A stretch of 64,000 nucleotides of DNA from assembly GCA_964567745.1 (NCBI GenBank), contig CAZMNY010000033.1, forward strand, positions 30,091 to 94,090, read 5' to 3'. Positions 63,731-64,000 of the stretch are shown here, piece by piece. The translations under genes and the position numbers were made by a program. A model generated the notes under the pieces. That model did no database searches, was not told where the DNA came from, and worked only from the letters and a program-made list of their open reading frames with translations. Source of the stretch: CAZMNY01 sp964567745 (GTDB lineage: Bacteria > Planctomycetota > Planctomycetia > Pirellulales > Pirellulaceae). Numbering within the stretch: position 1 is the stretch's first letter; every line of letters starts with the position of its first letter.

Positions 63731-63812
63731 TGGGGGGTGCAGGATTCGAACCTGCGAAGGCTGTGCCATCAGATTTACAGTCTGACCCCTTTGACCGCTC
63801 GGGAAACCCCCC
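63731..63812 (-). tRNA. tRNA-Tyr (anticodon GTA)
   Basis: Acceptor GGGGGGT / ACCCCCC, a class II long variable arm, anticodon stem TCAGA / TCTGA with loop CTGTAAA (anticodon GTA), T-arm GCAGG-TTCGAAT-CCTGC. Discriminator A. CCA is not encoded. Confidence 0.95.
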
Positions 63813-63962
63813 TGATTTGCGCTGCGCCCTCGACTCGACTCACCTCACTTTTGCATACAGTCCTGAACGAATTCCCACGAAACACCCGAACAAGATCGAC
63901 AAACTTAAGTGGCGTGAAAATAACGACTTAACTATCGGCCGCCGCATGCAAAACACACTTAG

Positions 63963-64000
63963 AGCCAGCGGAGGGGTTCGAACCCACGACCTGCTGATTA
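63963..64000 (-). tRNA. tRNA-Thr, probably anticodon TGT (3' part, cut by right edge)
   Basis: Only the 3' half is in the window: the end of the anticodon loop and stem (TAATCAGC), a T-arm around GGGTTCGAACCC, acceptor CGCTGGC and discriminator T. The TAATCAG context fits tRNA-Thr(TGT). This would complete the thr-tyr-gly-thr-tuf order known from E. coli. Confidence 0.75.

Overview
The window looks like chromosome of a planctomycete, probably of the Pirellula/Rhodopirellula/Blastopirellula group. The grounds are a secreted Cys-rich YTV-repeat cell-wall protein, a DUF1559 protein with a prepilin-type N-terminus, a DUF1080-like secreted protein, a DUF11 surface protein, lipid A genes that include LpxI, and an EF-Tu with an unusual switch I loop. 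Family assignments rest on motifs read directly from the translations; no database search was possible.

Left half (1-30.8 kb): a mosaic of short transcription units. From the left they are: the 5' part of ppdK (cut by the window edge); a HAMP-like membrane protein; a CPBP protease; the YTV protein; the redox repressor rex with a solitary tRNA-Gln; purH and trpC; a membrane coiled-coil protein; a cysteine desulfurase translationally coupled to a KaiC-like ATPase; a DUF1559 protein with a clear terminator; tadA; a DUF1080-like protein; a VanZ-like protein overlapping tail to tail with a UDP-glucuronate decarboxylase; and two convergent genes whose 3' ends overlap by 235 bp across a 15-bp tandem repeat. 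These are followed by an SDR oxidoreductase, the overlapping lipid A pair lpxD-lpxI, and an envelope-related group: DUF11/AYGQ protein, zinc-ribbon membrane protein, Wza-like polysaccharide export protein, membrane-anchored TPR-like protein and a small HELWH metallopeptidase.

Right half (30.9-64 kb): one continuous minus-strand information-processing supercluster, read right to left. The order is tRNA-Thr(TGT, partial)-Tyr-Gly-Thr(GGT), tuf, tRNA-Trp, secE, nusG, rplK, rplA, rplJ, rplL, rpoB, rpoC, rpsL, rpsG, [terminator], fusA, [promoter], rpsJ, rplC, rplD, rplW, rplB, rpsS, rplV, rpsC, rplP, rpmC, rpsQ, rplN, rplX, rplE, rpsN, rpsH, rplF, rplR, rpsE, rplO, secY, adk, [promoter], rpmJ, rpsM, rpsK, rpoA, rplQ. 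It joins what are, in E. coli, the thrU-tufB, secE-nusG, rplKAJL-rpoBC, str, S10, spc and alpha operons. The genes rpmD, infA, map and rpsD are missing from their usual places, and adk sits next to secY.

The most notable signals are: the EF-Tu switch I replacement; the antisense overlap of two coding sequences through a shared repeat; acidic low-complexity extensions on L17, NusG and S17; arginine at the S12 position where K88R gives streptomycin resistance elsewhere; a divergent EF-G; and a cysteine desulfurase-KaiC-like ATPase pair. I saw no CRISPR array, insertion sequence, prophage or rRNA gene, and no clear multi-gene defence system.
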